A stretch of 64,000 nucleotides of DNA from the NCBI GenBank assembly GCA_947303255.1, contig CAMYXL010000003.1, positions 21,351 to 85,350 of the forward strand. Direction: 5' to 3'. The notes under the pieces were generated by a model, which searched no databases, was not told where the DNA came from, and was given only the letters and a program-made list of their open reading frames with translations. The DNA is from an uncultured Clostridia bacterium (GTDB lineage: Bacteria > Bacillota > Clostridia > Saccharofermentanales > Saccharofermentanaceae). Below are positions 49,123 to 59,845 of the stretch, piece after piece (within the stretch, counting starts at the first letter, position 1; each line of letters starts with the position of its first letter). The translations under genes were made by a program, and so were the position numbers.

Positions 49123-50488
49123 TATTGATCCCCAAATAAAAAGAAAGCTGATAAGGATAAAAATGGAAGAAGAGAATTTTAACAAATCCAAGGACAAGAT
49201 TATGAGGATACTTAGAAATGCCTCTAAAGCAAAGTACTACAATAAATGCTTTGCTGATCTGAATTTAGATCTGTCCAAGGACATAACTTATGACGATTTT
49301 AAAAAGCTTCCGATAATGGACAAGAATAGTTACAATGCCAACAAGTTTGATCTTGTAACGCTTGATATGGATGGGTTTGACCTGAATTACTACAATTCAT
49401 TGACGAAGGGAAATGAGAAACAGGAATATCTGAAGCGATTCAAGTTGAGATACATGACAACTAGCGGATCGACAGGGCAGCCGTTGGAGGTCTTGAAAGG
49501 CTATAACGATGAATACATGGATTATTTCACCTTGAACTATTACAGAAAAAAACTGACAAAATACAATTTCAAGGGTGTATTCGTGTGGGTATGGCCAGAA
49601 AATCCAATCATGAGACGTTTCTTAAATGGTGATAGTTCAGATGTTGAAGGAAAGAAGTACAGATCTGAAAACAGATACGGATATAAATATCACATGCATG
49701 AGCACTCGGATGAAAACTTCATGGATTTGTATGATTTTCTGATTGAGAAGAAATGCGAATGGATCACTTCATCTCCATCAGTTTTATACAAACTGGCTTG
49801 CTTTATCCAGGAGAAACAACTCGAACACATTAAATTTGAGTACGTAGAGTGCCATAGCGAAAAGATGTACGAGTGGCAGGAAGAAAAGATAGAAGAAGTA
49901 TTCAGTTGTAAACCTGTCAGCATATACAGTTCCAATGAGATCCAGTTCATGGCCGGTATGTGTGAAAACAAACACCTTCACATGTTTAGCAAGGGATGCT
50001 TTATAGAGTTTCTGGACAACAACGGTATTAAAGAGGTGTGTGTAACCTCGTTGAATTACTTTGATGTTCCTATCATACGATACAAGCTTGGAGATTGTGG
50101 TGACTGGGTTTACGGAGAAACTTGTGATTCTTCACTGGGTAAGCTTCCGTGTTTTACGTTGAACGGTACAAGAGTAAATGACTTGCTGAAGACTAAGAAC
50201 GGAACAATAATGGAGCCTTTTGTAATCACCGATTCTGTTCATTTGATGTGTAACAAATTCGGATTGGACATAAAACAACACAAGATTAAACAGATGAGCC
50301 CGGATTTATTTGCGTTTTATTTCTCTAAGAAAGAAGTAGATTGCGCCAATGAGGAATACAAGAACTATTTGAAGGAGTATCTCACTGCACTTTTGGGATA
50401 TGACGCAAACGTTGAACTCAATGAGATTGAGGATGTGGAAGAGCTAAAGGACGGAAGAAAGTTCAAATATTTTGAACGATGCTTTTAA
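49115..50488 (+). CDS. PaaK/CapK-like adenylate-forming enzyme
   Basis: RYMTTSGSTGQPLEVLKG; IRYKLGDCGDW; overlaps previous gene by 8 bp. Confidence 0.75.
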   Translation: MHDIDPQIKRKLIRIKMEEENFNKSKDKIMRILRNASKAKYYNKCFADLNLDLSKDITYDDFKKLPIMDKNSYNANKFDLVTLDMDGFDLNYYNSLTKGNEKQEYLKRFKLRYMTTSGSTGQPLEVLKGYNDEYMDYFTLNYYRKKLTKYNFKGVFVWVWPENPIMRRFLNGDSSDVEGKKYRSENRYGYKYHMHEHSDENFMDLYDFLIEKKCEWITSSPSVLYKLACFIQEKQLEHIKFEYVECHSEKMYEWQEEKIEEVFSCKPVSIYSSNEIQFMAGMCENKHLHMFSKGCFIEFLDNNGIKEVCVTSLNYFDVPIIRYKLGDCGDWVYGETCDSSLGKLPCFTLNGTRVNDLLKTKNGTIMEPFVITDSVHLMCNKFGLDIKQHKIKQMSPDLFAFYFSKKEVDCANEEYKNYLKEYLTALLGYDANVELNEIEDVEELKDGRKFKYFERCF

Positions 50489-50520
50489 ACAGAAAACAGT
50501 AGAAATACGAGGGAGAAAAA

Positions 50521-51543
50521 ATGGATATTAGTATGGCGAATATTAAGCTGGATCTTAGTGAGAACATTTTCGGTTTTTCTGATGTTATTCGAGAAACGCT
50601 GAAGAAAGAAATACAGCTGATAAATCTTTATCCGGATACAAAATGTACTGAGCTTACTGAGGCGATTTCAAAATACTTTGGAGTTGCACCTGGACAGATA
50701 TCCATCGGAAATGGATTGGATGAGATCATCCTGTCTGTGGCGATATCTAAAAAGTACAAGTCAGTTTTGATACCGGAACACTGCTTTATGGGATATTTTT
50801 ATTCGTCCGAAATAGCAGGATCGGAGATTCATCTATTGCAGTTGGAAAACTACAAAGTTCCTTTGAAAAAAATATATAGTGAGTTGGATAACATAAATGC
50901 GATCTATTTATGTAATCCTCAGAATCCGTTTGGTACGGTTCTGAAATATGACGAGATAGAAGATCTGATCAGAAGATGTGAAGAGAAAAACGTTGATTTG
51001 ATCCTTGATGAAGCATATATGGATTTTGCTGAGGGAGATGGTGTTTCTTCTGCATTGAAATTGATAAACAAGTATAAAAACCTTTACGTTTTGAGGACCT
51101 TTTCCAAAGCATATTCTTTGGCGGGACTTCGTTGCGGCTTTTTAGTATCGGCAGAAGAGAATATAGCAGATTTGGCGGAAGTAAAAAAAGCATTGCCTTT
51201 TAATGTAAACAGATTGGCTCAGAAAGCTGCTTGCTGTGCTTTAAGTGATGATTCTTGGGTGAAAAAGAATGTCGAAACATGTAGGCATAACAGAGATCTG
51301 TTTATGAAAAAATTGAAAGCCAACGATATTTTCTTCGTAGAGAGTAAAACAAATTTCGTAACGATATACATAGAAAATGCAGACGAAGTATGTCAGAGCC
51401 TATGTTCCGATTATCACATAATGGTAAAAAATCTGCGCTCTATGGGATTGGAAAACTACCTTCGTATCGGCATAGGTACAGAAGAGCAAATGGATCATGT
51501 AATAAGTGTTATTTCAGGAATCAGAAACAAAGGAGAAAAATAA
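50521..51543 (+). CDS. HisC-like class I/II aminotransferase
   Basis: NPQNPFGTVLKYDEIEDL, LDEAYMDF, LRTFSKAYSLAGLRCGF. Confidence 0.88.
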   Translation: MDISMANIKLDLSENIFGFSDVIRETLKKEIQLINLYPDTKCTELTEAISKYFGVAPGQISIGNGLDEIILSVAISKKYKSVLIPEHCFMGYFYSSEIAGSEIHLLQLENYKVPLKKIYSELDNINAIYLCNPQNPFGTVLKYDEIEDLIRRCEEKNVDLILDEAYMDFAEGDGVSSALKLINKYKNLYVLRTFSKAYSLAGLRCGFLVSAEENIADLAEVKKALPFNVNRLAQKAACCALSDDSWVKKNVETCRHNRDLFMKKLKANDIFFVESKTNFVTIYIENADEVCQSLCSDYHIMVKNLRSMGLENYLRIGIGTEEQMDHVISVISGIRNKGEK

Positions 51544-51824
51544 TGAACAGAAAAGAAATAGTTGAGAAAACTATAGAAGTAATAAGATCTGCAATTATTG
51601 AAACAGGTGAAGAAACAGATTATGTGAATTCTCTTGTGATTAACGAAGAAACCGATATCTTCAAGGATTTAGGAATGGACTCCATTCAGGTTATGACGGT
51701 TATTACTGATCTTGAAGATATATATGATATGGAGTTTGCCGATGAAGATATGGATATGGATTATCTGCTTATTGTGAGTAATCTGGTTGACTCTGTTGAA
51801 AGAGGAATCCTTAAAAGTGCCTAA
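51543..51824 (+). CDS. Acyl/peptidyl carrier protein
   Basis: LGMDSIQVMTVITDLEDIYDMEF phosphopantetheine site DS; ATG overlaps previous stop. Confidence 0.85.
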   Translation: MNRKEIVEKTIEVIRSAIIETGEETDYVNSLVINEETDIFKDLGMDSIQVMTVITDLEDIYDMEFADEDMDMDYLLIVSNLVDSVERGILKSA

Positions 51825-51841
51825 GGGGAAATGATCAGAAT

Positions 51842-53527
51842 ATGAGCGAGAAAAAGTGTTCAGAGTATATTGTTGACGAATTAAAAAAGAACGGGATTCA
51901 TACGGTATTTGGTGTTCCCGGAGTTAATGTCCTGCCGTTGTTTGACAGGATCGAACGTGATGCTTCGATGCATATGATTACAACTAAGACGGAATTGGCA
52001 TGTTCATACATGGCAGACGGATATGCCCGTGTAAAGGATATGGGGTGTTTTATCTCCACTACAGGCCCTGGTATCGCCAGTGCAGTCAATGGATTGATTT
52101 CAAGTTACTATGATTCGATTCCTGTAATTGCACTGTCAGCTCAGGTTAATATCTCGGAATACGGAAAATACGGTATCCAGGAAATGACAGGGTACGGTAG
52201 AACTCCGGATGTGCTGAGTATGATGAAACATATTACCAAGGATTGTCATCGTATATTGTCAGCTGATGAGGTAGTCCCTAAGCTTGAACAAGGCATTAAG
52301 ATCTCTAAGTCTGACAGAAAGGGTCCGGTATATTTCGAAATTGACGAAGAAATCCTTAGAGAAGATTTTAAAGTGAATTCACAGGATATTACTGATTCGG
52401 GAAAAAGCAATCCTGATAAAACAGGTGCAACAGACAGTGGAACTGTCATGGATGAAGTTGAAAATCTGCTTGATCAAGGAGAGAGAATAGTCCTGATCAT
52501 CGGAAATGGAGCCAAAGAAGCAGATATTTCTGATATTGAAGTTGTAGCTGATAAATTCGGAATGGGAATAGTCGCCACTTATTTGGCAAAAGGAAAGATA
52601 GATAATCGCAAGGATAATTATCTGGGAGTTATGGGATGCTATGGAAATCGTATCGCGAATTCCAGTATTGAAAACGCAGACGTAATCCTTGTTGTCGGAG
52701 CCACATTGAACTATCTTTCTACAGCCGGTTGGACAAATGGAATGGAAAATAAGAAGATCATTCGAGTCGACCTGGATGAAGAGGAACTTAACAGGAATTA
52801 TAAAGCCGAAATAAAGGTAAAAATGGATGCCAAGAAATTCTTTTCCTTGCTTTCGAAAAGAGTTTCAGGAAGAGAAGATAAACCGTTTTACAGCGACGAT
52901 TCTGCGCTTCAGGATTATGACTTGGAGAAAGATAAGGACTATTCATTTTCTCCATATAAAGCAATTCAGGTAATAAATCAGTATCTGGATGAAAACTCCA
53001 TTGTAGTAGCAGATGTTGGTCAAAACTCATATTGGGCTGAGCGTTATATTTCAGTAAACGGAAATAACAATTTTATCGTTAACGGCGGAAATGGATCCAT
53101 GGGACACGGAGTTGCAGCTTCGGTTGGTGTCCGTTGCGCTCAAAAGGAAACTAATCCGCAAGGAAAAGTGTTCTGTATATGCGGAGACGGTGGATTTATG
53201 ATGATGGGAAATGAATTGAGTACCGCATCCAAGAACGACATAGATGTTATTTGGATCTTGTTTAACAACGGTTCTTTGGGAACGCAAGAGGCGTGGTGTA
53301 AAGGACATGAATATGTTGTTGATTGCAGTTGCTCCGGTGTGGATTTCGTAAAGTACGCTAACTCACAGGGTGTTGACGGTTATAAAGTCGATAGTGTTGA
53401 AGAATTGGAAAACGCCCTGTCACTGGCTGTGACAAGTGGCAGATCAACACTGATAGATGTTCGGCTTTCTAAAGAAATAATACCCAAATCGTATTATGGC
53501 GCGAAAACAGTAGAAGCCAAAAGATAA
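51842..53527 (+). CDS. Thiamine-diphosphate-dependent enzyme (acetolactate synthase/IlvB-like)
   Basis: GVPGVNVLPLFDRI, TTKTELACSYMADGYARV, ThDP motif GDGGFMMMGNELSTASKNDIDVIWILFNNG. Confidence 0.85.
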   Translation: MSEKKCSEYIVDELKKNGIHTVFGVPGVNVLPLFDRIERDASMHMITTKTELACSYMADGYARVKDMGCFISTTGPGIASAVNGLISSYYDSIPVIALSAQVNISEYGKYGIQEMTGYGRTPDVLSMMKHITKDCHRILSADEVVPKLEQGIKISKSDRKGPVYFEIDEEILREDFKVNSQDITDSGKSNPDKTGATDSGTVMDEVENLLDQGERIVLIIGNGAKEADISDIEVVADKFGMGIVATYLAKGKIDNRKDNYLGVMGCYGNRIANSSIENADVILVVGATLNYLSTAGWTNGMENKKIIRVDLDEEELNRNYKAEIKVKMDAKKFFSLLSKRVSGREDKPFYSDDSALQDYDLEKDKDYSFSPYKAIQVINQYLDENSIVVADVGQNSYWAERYISVNGNNNFIVNGGNGSMGHGVAASVGVRCAQKETNPQGKVFCICGDGGFMMMGNELSTASKNDIDVIWILFNNGSLGTQEAWCKGHEYVVDCSCSGVDFVKYANSQGVDGYKVDSVEELENALSLAVTSGRSTLIDVRLSKEIIPKSYYGAKTVEAKR

Positions 53528-53575
53528 GAAGTGTTTCGGAATGAGAAATGTACAGTTGATATAACAAAAGGAACC

Positions 53576-54661
53576 ATGATGAATAGCGTTATCGAATTGA
53601 AAAGTGTTGATAAAGAGTTTAAAGTTCTGAACAGACATGAAGGCCTAAAAGGCAGTTTCAGAGATCTGTTTTCGCGCGATTATAAAATCGTAGAGGCGGT
53701 TAAAAACGTTTCTATGACTATTGAAGCCGGAACAATTGTCGGATACTTGGGACCTAATGGTGCAGGAAAATCAACAACGATAAAGATGATGACGGGAGTA
53801 CTGCAGCCAACACGAGGAGAGATTCTCGTAAACGGACGTGTTCCGTATAAAAACAGAACTTCTAATGCGCAAAATATAGGCGTTGTTTTTGGTCAGAGAT
53901 CTCAACTTTGGTGGTCACTTCCACTCATAGAATCATTCAAACTTTTGAAGGATATATACAAGATAAGCGACAAAGATTATAAAGATATGCTTGCTTTATA
54001 TGAGTCGCTTGTCGATATAAAAGAACTGTATTCAAAGCCTGTTCGACAAATGTCTCTTGGACAAAGGACACTAAGTGATATCCTGGCTGCTTTTCTTCAT
54101 AATCCTCCTATCGTTTTTCTTGATGAACCGACAATTGGTCTTGATGTGTCAATGAAGGCTAAGATTAGAGATCTGATCAAGGCGCTGAATAAAGAGAAAA
54201 ATACAACAGTCATCCTTACTACGCATGATATGGGTGATGTAGATGCACTCTGTGAAAGAATAATCATCATTGATAAAGGGACGATGCTTTATGATAACGA
54301 TATCGAACACTTGAGAAACTTTTTCGGTGCATATCGAACACTCAAGATAAGGACTAATAAAAACACTGAAGTCGTCTCCGAAGAAGAAGCAAATGAACAA
54401 TTGGAAATCATAAAAAGTAAAGTTGCTTCTAAGTTTCCCGATAATGATTTCATTTATGGAACAGAGGAAGGTTGGTATTCCATCTTATTAGATGACTCCA
54501 AGATTCATTTGATGAAAGTATTGTCATTTCTGCAAGAACAGATGACGATCTATGATGTGCGTCTTGAGGAGATATCGACAGAAAGTGTAATAAAGAAAAT
54601 ATATGAAGACTCCGAGAGAATGAAAAAACAGGAAAAGGCGGAAGTAAGTCATGAGAGTTAG
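53576..54661 (+). CDS. ABC-2-type transporter ATPase
   Basis: GPNGAGKSTTIKMMTGVL, MSLGQRTLSDILAAFLH, VFLDEPTIGLD. Confidence 0.92.
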   Translation: MMNSVIELKSVDKEFKVLNRHEGLKGSFRDLFSRDYKIVEAVKNVSMTIEAGTIVGYLGPNGAGKSTTIKMMTGVLQPTRGEILVNGRVPYKNRTSNAQNIGVVFGQRSQLWWSLPLIESFKLLKDIYKISDKDYKDMLALYESLVDIKELYSKPVRQMSLGQRTLSDILAAFLHNPPIVFLDEPTIGLDVSMKAKIRDLIKALNKEKNTTVILTTHDMGDVDALCERIIIIDKGTMLYDNDIEHLRNFFGAYRTLKIRTNKNTEVVSEEEANEQLEIIKSKVASKFPDNDFIYGTEEGWYSILLDDSKIHLMKVLSFLQEQMTIYDVRLEEISTESVIKKIYEDSERMKKQEKAEVSHES

Positions 54662-55454
54662 GGCTTGGTTTTCGCTGACAAGAGCTTCTATAATGGAGTT
54701 TTTACAGTTTAGGTTGAGTGCGTTAGTAATGTTTCTCGGAAACATTATCTATCTCATAGTGATCTATAATCTGTGGAAAGCAATATTTGCATCCGTTGAT
54801 AATGGTATTGTCAATGGAATGTCGTTTAATGATACGATGATCTACTTGGTGTTGGCGTCGGCTCAGTTTACCTTTATGGAAGCATATTTGGTATGGGAAA
54901 TGGGAAGATCAATTCAAAGTGGAAGAATCGTACTTGAGCTATTAAAACCGATCCCGATCGAGCAGTACAAATTGTTCGGAATTGAAGGCGGCAATATAGC
55001 AGCTTTTGTGGTAACTTTCATTCCTACGTTTATTATTGTTCAGGTAATAACAAAAGGTGCGATCCCGATGGGAATAAATCTTGTCTATTATCTTGTTGCA
55101 GCTACGCTTGGTATGCTCATAAATTTCTCGATTGATTTTCTGATAGGAACAGTCTGTTTGTATACCGAATCAACGTGGGGAATAAACATAATGAAACAGG
55201 TGGTTGTCCTGTTTTTGTCCGGAGCCGTTGTTCCGTTGGCTTTTTTTCCTGATAAACTCAGGGCATTGGCATTGTTTTTGCCGTTCCAAGCTATATATAA
55301 CACTCCGCTGACTTTCCTGACTTCCAATGAACTGACAACGATGAATTCAATAAAAATGCTTGGAGTACAAGCGATCTGGGTCGTCGTGCTATTTGTTTTG
55401 GCTAAGTTGTTCTGGCATTTATCGGAAAGAGTTATCACTGTAAACGGGGGCTAA
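54651..55454 (+). CDS. ABC-2-type permease
   Basis: Multi-TM protein following and overlapping the ATPase gene. Confidence 0.8.
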   Translation: MRVRAWFSLTRASIMEFLQFRLSALVMFLGNIIYLIVIYNLWKAIFASVDNGIVNGMSFNDTMIYLVLASAQFTFMEAYLVWEMGRSIQSGRIVLELLKPIPIEQYKLFGIEGGNIAAFVVTFIPTFIIVQVITKGAIPMGINLVYYLVAATLGMLINFSIDFLIGTVCLYTESTWGINIMKQVVVLFLSGAVVPLAFFPDKLRALALFLPFQAIYNTPLTFLTSNELTTMNSIKMLGVQAIWVVVLFVLAKLFWHLSERVITVNGG

Positions 55455-55512
55455 ATGCGGATGAAACTTAGAATAAAATGCTGTTTCCTAATGATGAAGG
55501 AGAGAAATTGTA

Positions 55513-56310
55513 ATGAGTAAACTCGGGTTTTACTTGAGAATATACGGAAAGATAATAGTTCAGGATGTAAAGAGCAAGATGAGCTATCGTTCGGATTTCA
55601 TTATTTCGATTATCGGAATATTGCTGACCGACGCTTCGGAACTTCTTGCATTCTATATCACGTTTTTGAACTTCCCGAGTGTATGTGGATGGACATATCA
55701 TGAAATGCTGTTTTTGTATGGCTTTTCTCTGATAGCGCTTACACCTCTTCAATGTCTCTTTGATAACAACTGGAATCTGAGACATTATGTGTATGACGGA
55801 GATTTTATAAAGTACTGTTTTAGACCGATCAACATATTCTTTTATTTCATATCCGAAGACTTTGATACGAAGGGAATTGGCCAGTTTTTAGTCGGATTGG
55901 GAACGCTCATTTATGCTTGGAGAAAGCTTGGACTTTCGGTCAGCTTTATAAGTATAGCATTGCTTGTTGTTGCTTTGTTCTCAGCTTCGCTTTTCATGAT
56001 CGCGATTATGAATATTGCAGCGGCAACTTGCTTCTATCTGACGAATTCCGGATATGTTATTGGAACTATGAGTAAATTCAGAGATTATGCTAAATACCCG
56101 ATAACGATTTTTTCAACATTTTTCAGACTGATATTTACTTTCATCATACCCATAGCTTTTATTGCCTACTATCCCAGCTTGGTAGTATTACGACCGGAAA
56201 ATATACCTCTTCTTACGTGGTTTTCACCGGTTTATGGAATATTCTTTTTCTACATTTCATACAAGGTCTGGATGTTAGGAGCCAGCAAATACTCGGGTAC
56301 GGGATCGTAA
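55513..56310 (+). CDS. ABC-2-type permease
   Basis: Multi-TM protein; second membrane subunit after 54651 gene. Confidence 0.8.
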   Translation: MSKLGFYLRIYGKIIVQDVKSKMSYRSDFIISIIGILLTDASELLAFYITFLNFPSVCGWTYHEMLFLYGFSLIALTPLQCLFDNNWNLRHYVYDGDFIKYCFRPINIFFYFISEDFDTKGIGQFLVGLGTLIYAWRKLGLSVSFISIALLVVALFSASLFMIAIMNIAAATCFYLTNSGYVIGTMSKFRDYAKYPITIFSTFFRLIFTFIIPIAFIAYYPSLVVLRPENIPLLTWFSPVYGIFFFYISYKVWMLGASKYSGTGS

Positions 56311-56369
56311 AAAAATAATAAATGAAAAGCGATTCTTAGGAAAACTGCTTTACAGTAAAGGAGAAATAA

Positions 56370-58481
56370 ATGAACAGAGAAGAAGCTAGAAGAAGAGCCG
56401 AAGAGCTTGTTGAGCAAATGACCGTTGAGGAATTGGCTTCACAACTCAAGTTTGATTCGGAACCAATAGAGAGATTTGGTATTCCGGAGTATAACTGGTG
56501 GAACGAAGGTCTGCACGGTGTTGCTCGAGCAGGCGTAGCTACTGTATTTCCTCAGGCAATAGGTATGGGAGCAACATTTGATGATGACCTTCTTCAAGAG
56601 ATAGGCGATGCGATTTCTACAGAAGCCCGTGCAAAGTATAATATGCAGGTTGCCCACGATGATAGAGATTTATATAAAGGCATTACATTATGGGCACCAA
56701 ATCTAAATCTGTTTAGAGATCCGAGGTGGGGACGTGGACATGAGACGTATGGAGAAGATCCGTTCCTCATCGGAAAACTTGGAGTTAGATTTATTAAGGG
56801 GCTTCAGGGAGACAAAGAATATTTGAAAACTGCAGCGTGTGCAAAGCACTTTGCGGTTCATTCCGGTCCTGAAGCTGTAAGACGTCATTTCGATGCTAAG
56901 GTAACTCAAAAAGATCTGTGGGAAACATATCTTCCTCAGTTTGAGACTTGTGTTGTTGATGGAAAAGTAGAAGCTGTAATGGGCGCATATAACCGAACGA
57001 ATGGTGATCCTTGTTGTGCTCATCCGTATCTGATGAATGAAGTACTTAGAGGAAGATGGAAATTTGAAGGTCACTACCTGTCTGATTGCTGGGCTATAAG
57101 AGATTTTCATGAAGAACATAAGATTACTTCTCGTCCTGAGGAAAGTGTAAAACTTGCTCTTGAGAACGGATGTGATCTGAACTGCGGATGTACATACCAA
57201 AGAATACTTGATGCATATAAAGAAGGACTTATCGAAATCGATGTTCTTAAAAGATCTGCAACGCGTGTTTTAACCACCCGTTTTCTTTTGGGAATGTTTG
57301 ATAAGACTGAATTTGATGATATTCCTTTTGAAAAGGTTGAATGCAAAGAGCATCTTGAACTTGCATCTCGTGCTGCAAGGGAAAGTTTGGTACTGCTGAA
57401 AAATGATGGAATTCTTCCTCTCAAAAAAGATTCGATTAAGACCATAGGTGTTATTGGACCTAATGCTAATAGCCGTCTTTCACTGATTGGAAATTACTAT
57501 GGTACTTCTTCAAGATATATTACTGTTCTCGAAGGAATCCAAGATTATGTAGGAGATGAAGTCCGAGTTTTATATTCAGAAGGATGCCATTTGTTTGGTA
57601 AGAAGGTACAGCGTATGTGTAAGCCGGGAGACAGATATGCTGAGGTAGCTACGATAGCTCAAATGTCAGATGTTGTTGTACTTGTTCTAGGTTTGGATGA
57701 AACATTGGAAGGTGAAGAGGGTGATACTTGCAGTGAGTATAGTTCGGGAGACAAGATGTCACTTAAACTTCCGCCATCTCAGATCGAACTTCTTGAAAAG
57801 ATTGCTGAGACAGGCGTTCCTTTTGTTGTTTGTATGATGGCCGGAAGTGCTTTGGATCTCGGGTATGCTGATGAGAAAGCTAATGCGGTAATTCAGGCCT
57901 GGTATCCAGGAGCAAGGGGAGGAAGAGATATTGCTCAAATGATTTTTGGAGATTTTTCTCCTTCCGGTAAGCTTCCGGTTACTTTTTATAGAGATCTTGA
58001 TGGGTTCCCTGAGTTTGATGATTATTCGATGAAAGGCAGAACATACAGATATCATGAAAAAGAACCACTGTACCCTTTCGGATACGGACTGACATACGGA
58101 AAAGTTAATATTGTTAATGCAGAATTAGTTGAAAACAAGACTTTCTCGGAGGCTTCAAAAGACGGAGTCAGAATTAAAGTGAGCGTGACTAATGAATGCG
58201 ATCGTGATATTGAAGAAGTGATTCAGATTTATGCTCATGTAAATAATACGGATGATGAAGTTCTTAATAGTAAACTTTGTGGCTTTAAGAGAATTTCTAT
58301 TGGCAAAAAAAGCAGTAAGGATTTCTTGATCGATATATCGCACAAGACATTTGAGACTGTTAATGAAAATGGCGAAAGGGGTGTTACTGGAGATAGTGCT
58401 GATCTGTACATTGGGTTTGGTCAACCTGATGAAAGAACAGAGAAACTAACAGGGCAAAAAGCCCTTAAAATCAGCATTTGA
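56370..58481 (+). CDS. Glycoside hydrolase family 3
   Basis: YNWWNEGLHGVARAG, DPRWGRGHETYGEDPFLIGKLG, KHFAVHSGPE; C-terminal fibronectin-III-like domain. Confidence 0.92.
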   Translation: MNREEARRRAEELVEQMTVEELASQLKFDSEPIERFGIPEYNWWNEGLHGVARAGVATVFPQAIGMGATFDDDLLQEIGDAISTEARAKYNMQVAHDDRDLYKGITLWAPNLNLFRDPRWGRGHETYGEDPFLIGKLGVRFIKGLQGDKEYLKTAACAKHFAVHSGPEAVRRHFDAKVTQKDLWETYLPQFETCVVDGKVEAVMGAYNRTNGDPCCAHPYLMNEVLRGRWKFEGHYLSDCWAIRDFHEEHKITSRPEESVKLALENGCDLNCGCTYQRILDAYKEGLIEIDVLKRSATRVLTTRFLLGMFDKTEFDDIPFEKVECKEHLELASRAARESLVLLKNDGILPLKKDSIKTIGVIGPNANSRLSLIGNYYGTSSRYITVLEGIQDYVGDEVRVLYSEGCHLFGKKVQRMCKPGDRYAEVATIAQMSDVVVLVLGLDETLEGEEGDTCSEYSSGDKMSLKLPPSQIELLEKIAETGVPFVVCMMAGSALDLGYADEKANAVIQAWYPGARGGRDIAQMIFGDFSPSGKLPVTFYRDLDGFPEFDDYSMKGRTYRYHEKEPLYPFGYGLTYGKVNIVNAELVENKTFSEASKDGVRIKVSVTNECDRDIEEVIQIYAHVNNTDDEVLNSKLCGFKRISIGKKSSKDFLIDISHKTFETVNENGERGVTGDSADLYIGFGQPDERTEKLTGQKALKISI

Positions 58482-58558
58482 ATAGACAACGAAATAGTGA
58501 TAAAATGACTAGGCTTTTTAAAAAAAATAATAATAATAATATATAAGGAGACACCAAT

Positions 58559-59845
58559 ATGGTTAGGATAAGCAAGTTTAGTTATGAGAACCCAAGGTTC
58601 AAAAATCTGACTAACAGAGGAAGCGGAATTCCTGAAAGTGTTGAGCAGGTTGTAAAGGGTGTAATTGCCGATATTCGTGAAAGAGGAGATGAGGCATTAC
58701 ACGAATACATGAAAAAGTTTGATGGTTCTGATATAGATGAAATCGGTTTGATGGTATCAGATGAAGAGTTTGAAATTGCAAAGAAAAGCGTTTCAGAGGA
58801 ATTCAAAAAATCTGTTAAGGAAGCATGTGATAACATAATCAAATTCCACAAGAAGCAGTTGAATCTGGGTTATGAAGAAACATATGATGACGGAGTAGTT
58901 CTTCAGAGAAAATATAAGCCAATAGAAAATGTTGCCGTAACAGTTCCATCAGCGAATGGCGCACTTATTTCTTCGTTGTATATGAATTTGATTCCGGCAG
59001 TTGTTGCAGGAGTTCCAAATATTTATGTATTGTCCAAACCTAGGAAGGACGGAACAATAGACGAACATCTTTTGTATGTAGCTGATTATCTCGGAGTAAG
59101 AAATTACTATAAGATCTGTGGCTCTCAGGGATTGGCAGCTGTAGCTATCGGAACTGAAACAGTAAAAAAAGTTGATGCAGTACTCGGACCTGGTAATAAC
59201 TATACACAGATGGCAAAGAAGTTGTTGTATGGTCAGGTTAAGATCGACTCATTAGCTGGTCCTTCAGAAATAGCTATTATTGCTGATGATAGTGCTAATG
59301 CAACATTTATTGCGGCAGATATGATGTCTCAGGCAGAGCACGGAACCGGATTTGAAGCCAGCACCACTTTCTGCCTTTCTGAAGAGAAAGCAAATGAGAT
59401 CAATGCTGAGATAGAAAGATTAACCAAAGAGAATAATTTGGTTGCTGCTACGGAGAGAACTTTTGAAAACTATGGAGATATTTTTGTAGTTGATGATATT
59501 GAAGATGCTATAAAGGCTGTTAATATGATCGCTCCGGAGCACGCTGAGGTAATCTGCAAATCCGCTGAAGAAGTTGCTGAAAAGATAGTTAATGCTGGAG
59601 CAGTATTTGTCGGAGCATATAGCACTGAGCCGGTAGGAGATTATTATTGCGGTTCAAATCACATTTTGCCAACATGTGGAACAGCAAGATTTTCTGCTGG
59701 AATGTCTGTTAACGAATTCTTGAGAGGTTACAGTGTAATCAAATATACAGAAGAAGCTCTCAAGAAAAATGCAGACAGTATTATCAAACTTGCAGAAACA
59801 GAAAAACTATATGCACATGCACTTGCTGTGAAGGTAAGAAAATAA
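58559..59845 (+). CDS. Histidinol dehydrogenase-family protein
   Basis: Full-length HisD fold: GPGNNYTQMAKKLLYG, AGPSEIAIIAD, MMSQAEHG, SNHILPTCGTARFSAGMSVNEFLR. Confidence 0.88.
   Translation: MVRISKFSYENPRFKNLTNRGSGIPESVEQVVKGVIADIRERGDEALHEYMKKFDGSDIDEIGLMVSDEEFEIAKKSVSEEFKKSVKEACDNIIKFHKKQLNLGYEETYDDGVVLQRKYKPIENVAVTVPSANGALISSLYMNLIPAVVAGVPNIYVLSKPRKDGTIDEHLLYVADYLGVRNYYKICGSQGLAAVAIGTETVKKVDAVLGPGNNYTQMAKKLLYGQVKIDSLAGPSEIAIIADDSANATFIAADMMSQAEHGTGFEASTTFCLSEEKANEINAEIERLTKENNLVAATERTFENYGDIFVVDDIEDAIKAVNMIAPEHAEVICKSAEEVAEKIVNAGAVFVGAYSTEPVGDYYCGSNHILPTCGTARFSAGMSVNEFLRGYSVIKYTEEALKKNADSIIKLAETEKLYAHALAVKVRK

Noticed and set aside
47605-51824. Possible classical dlt operon (DltA/DltC)
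   Set aside because: Adenylation enzyme and carrier are DltA/DltC-like, but DltB and DltD are absent and PaaK-like, HisC-like and ThDP enzymes are interspersed
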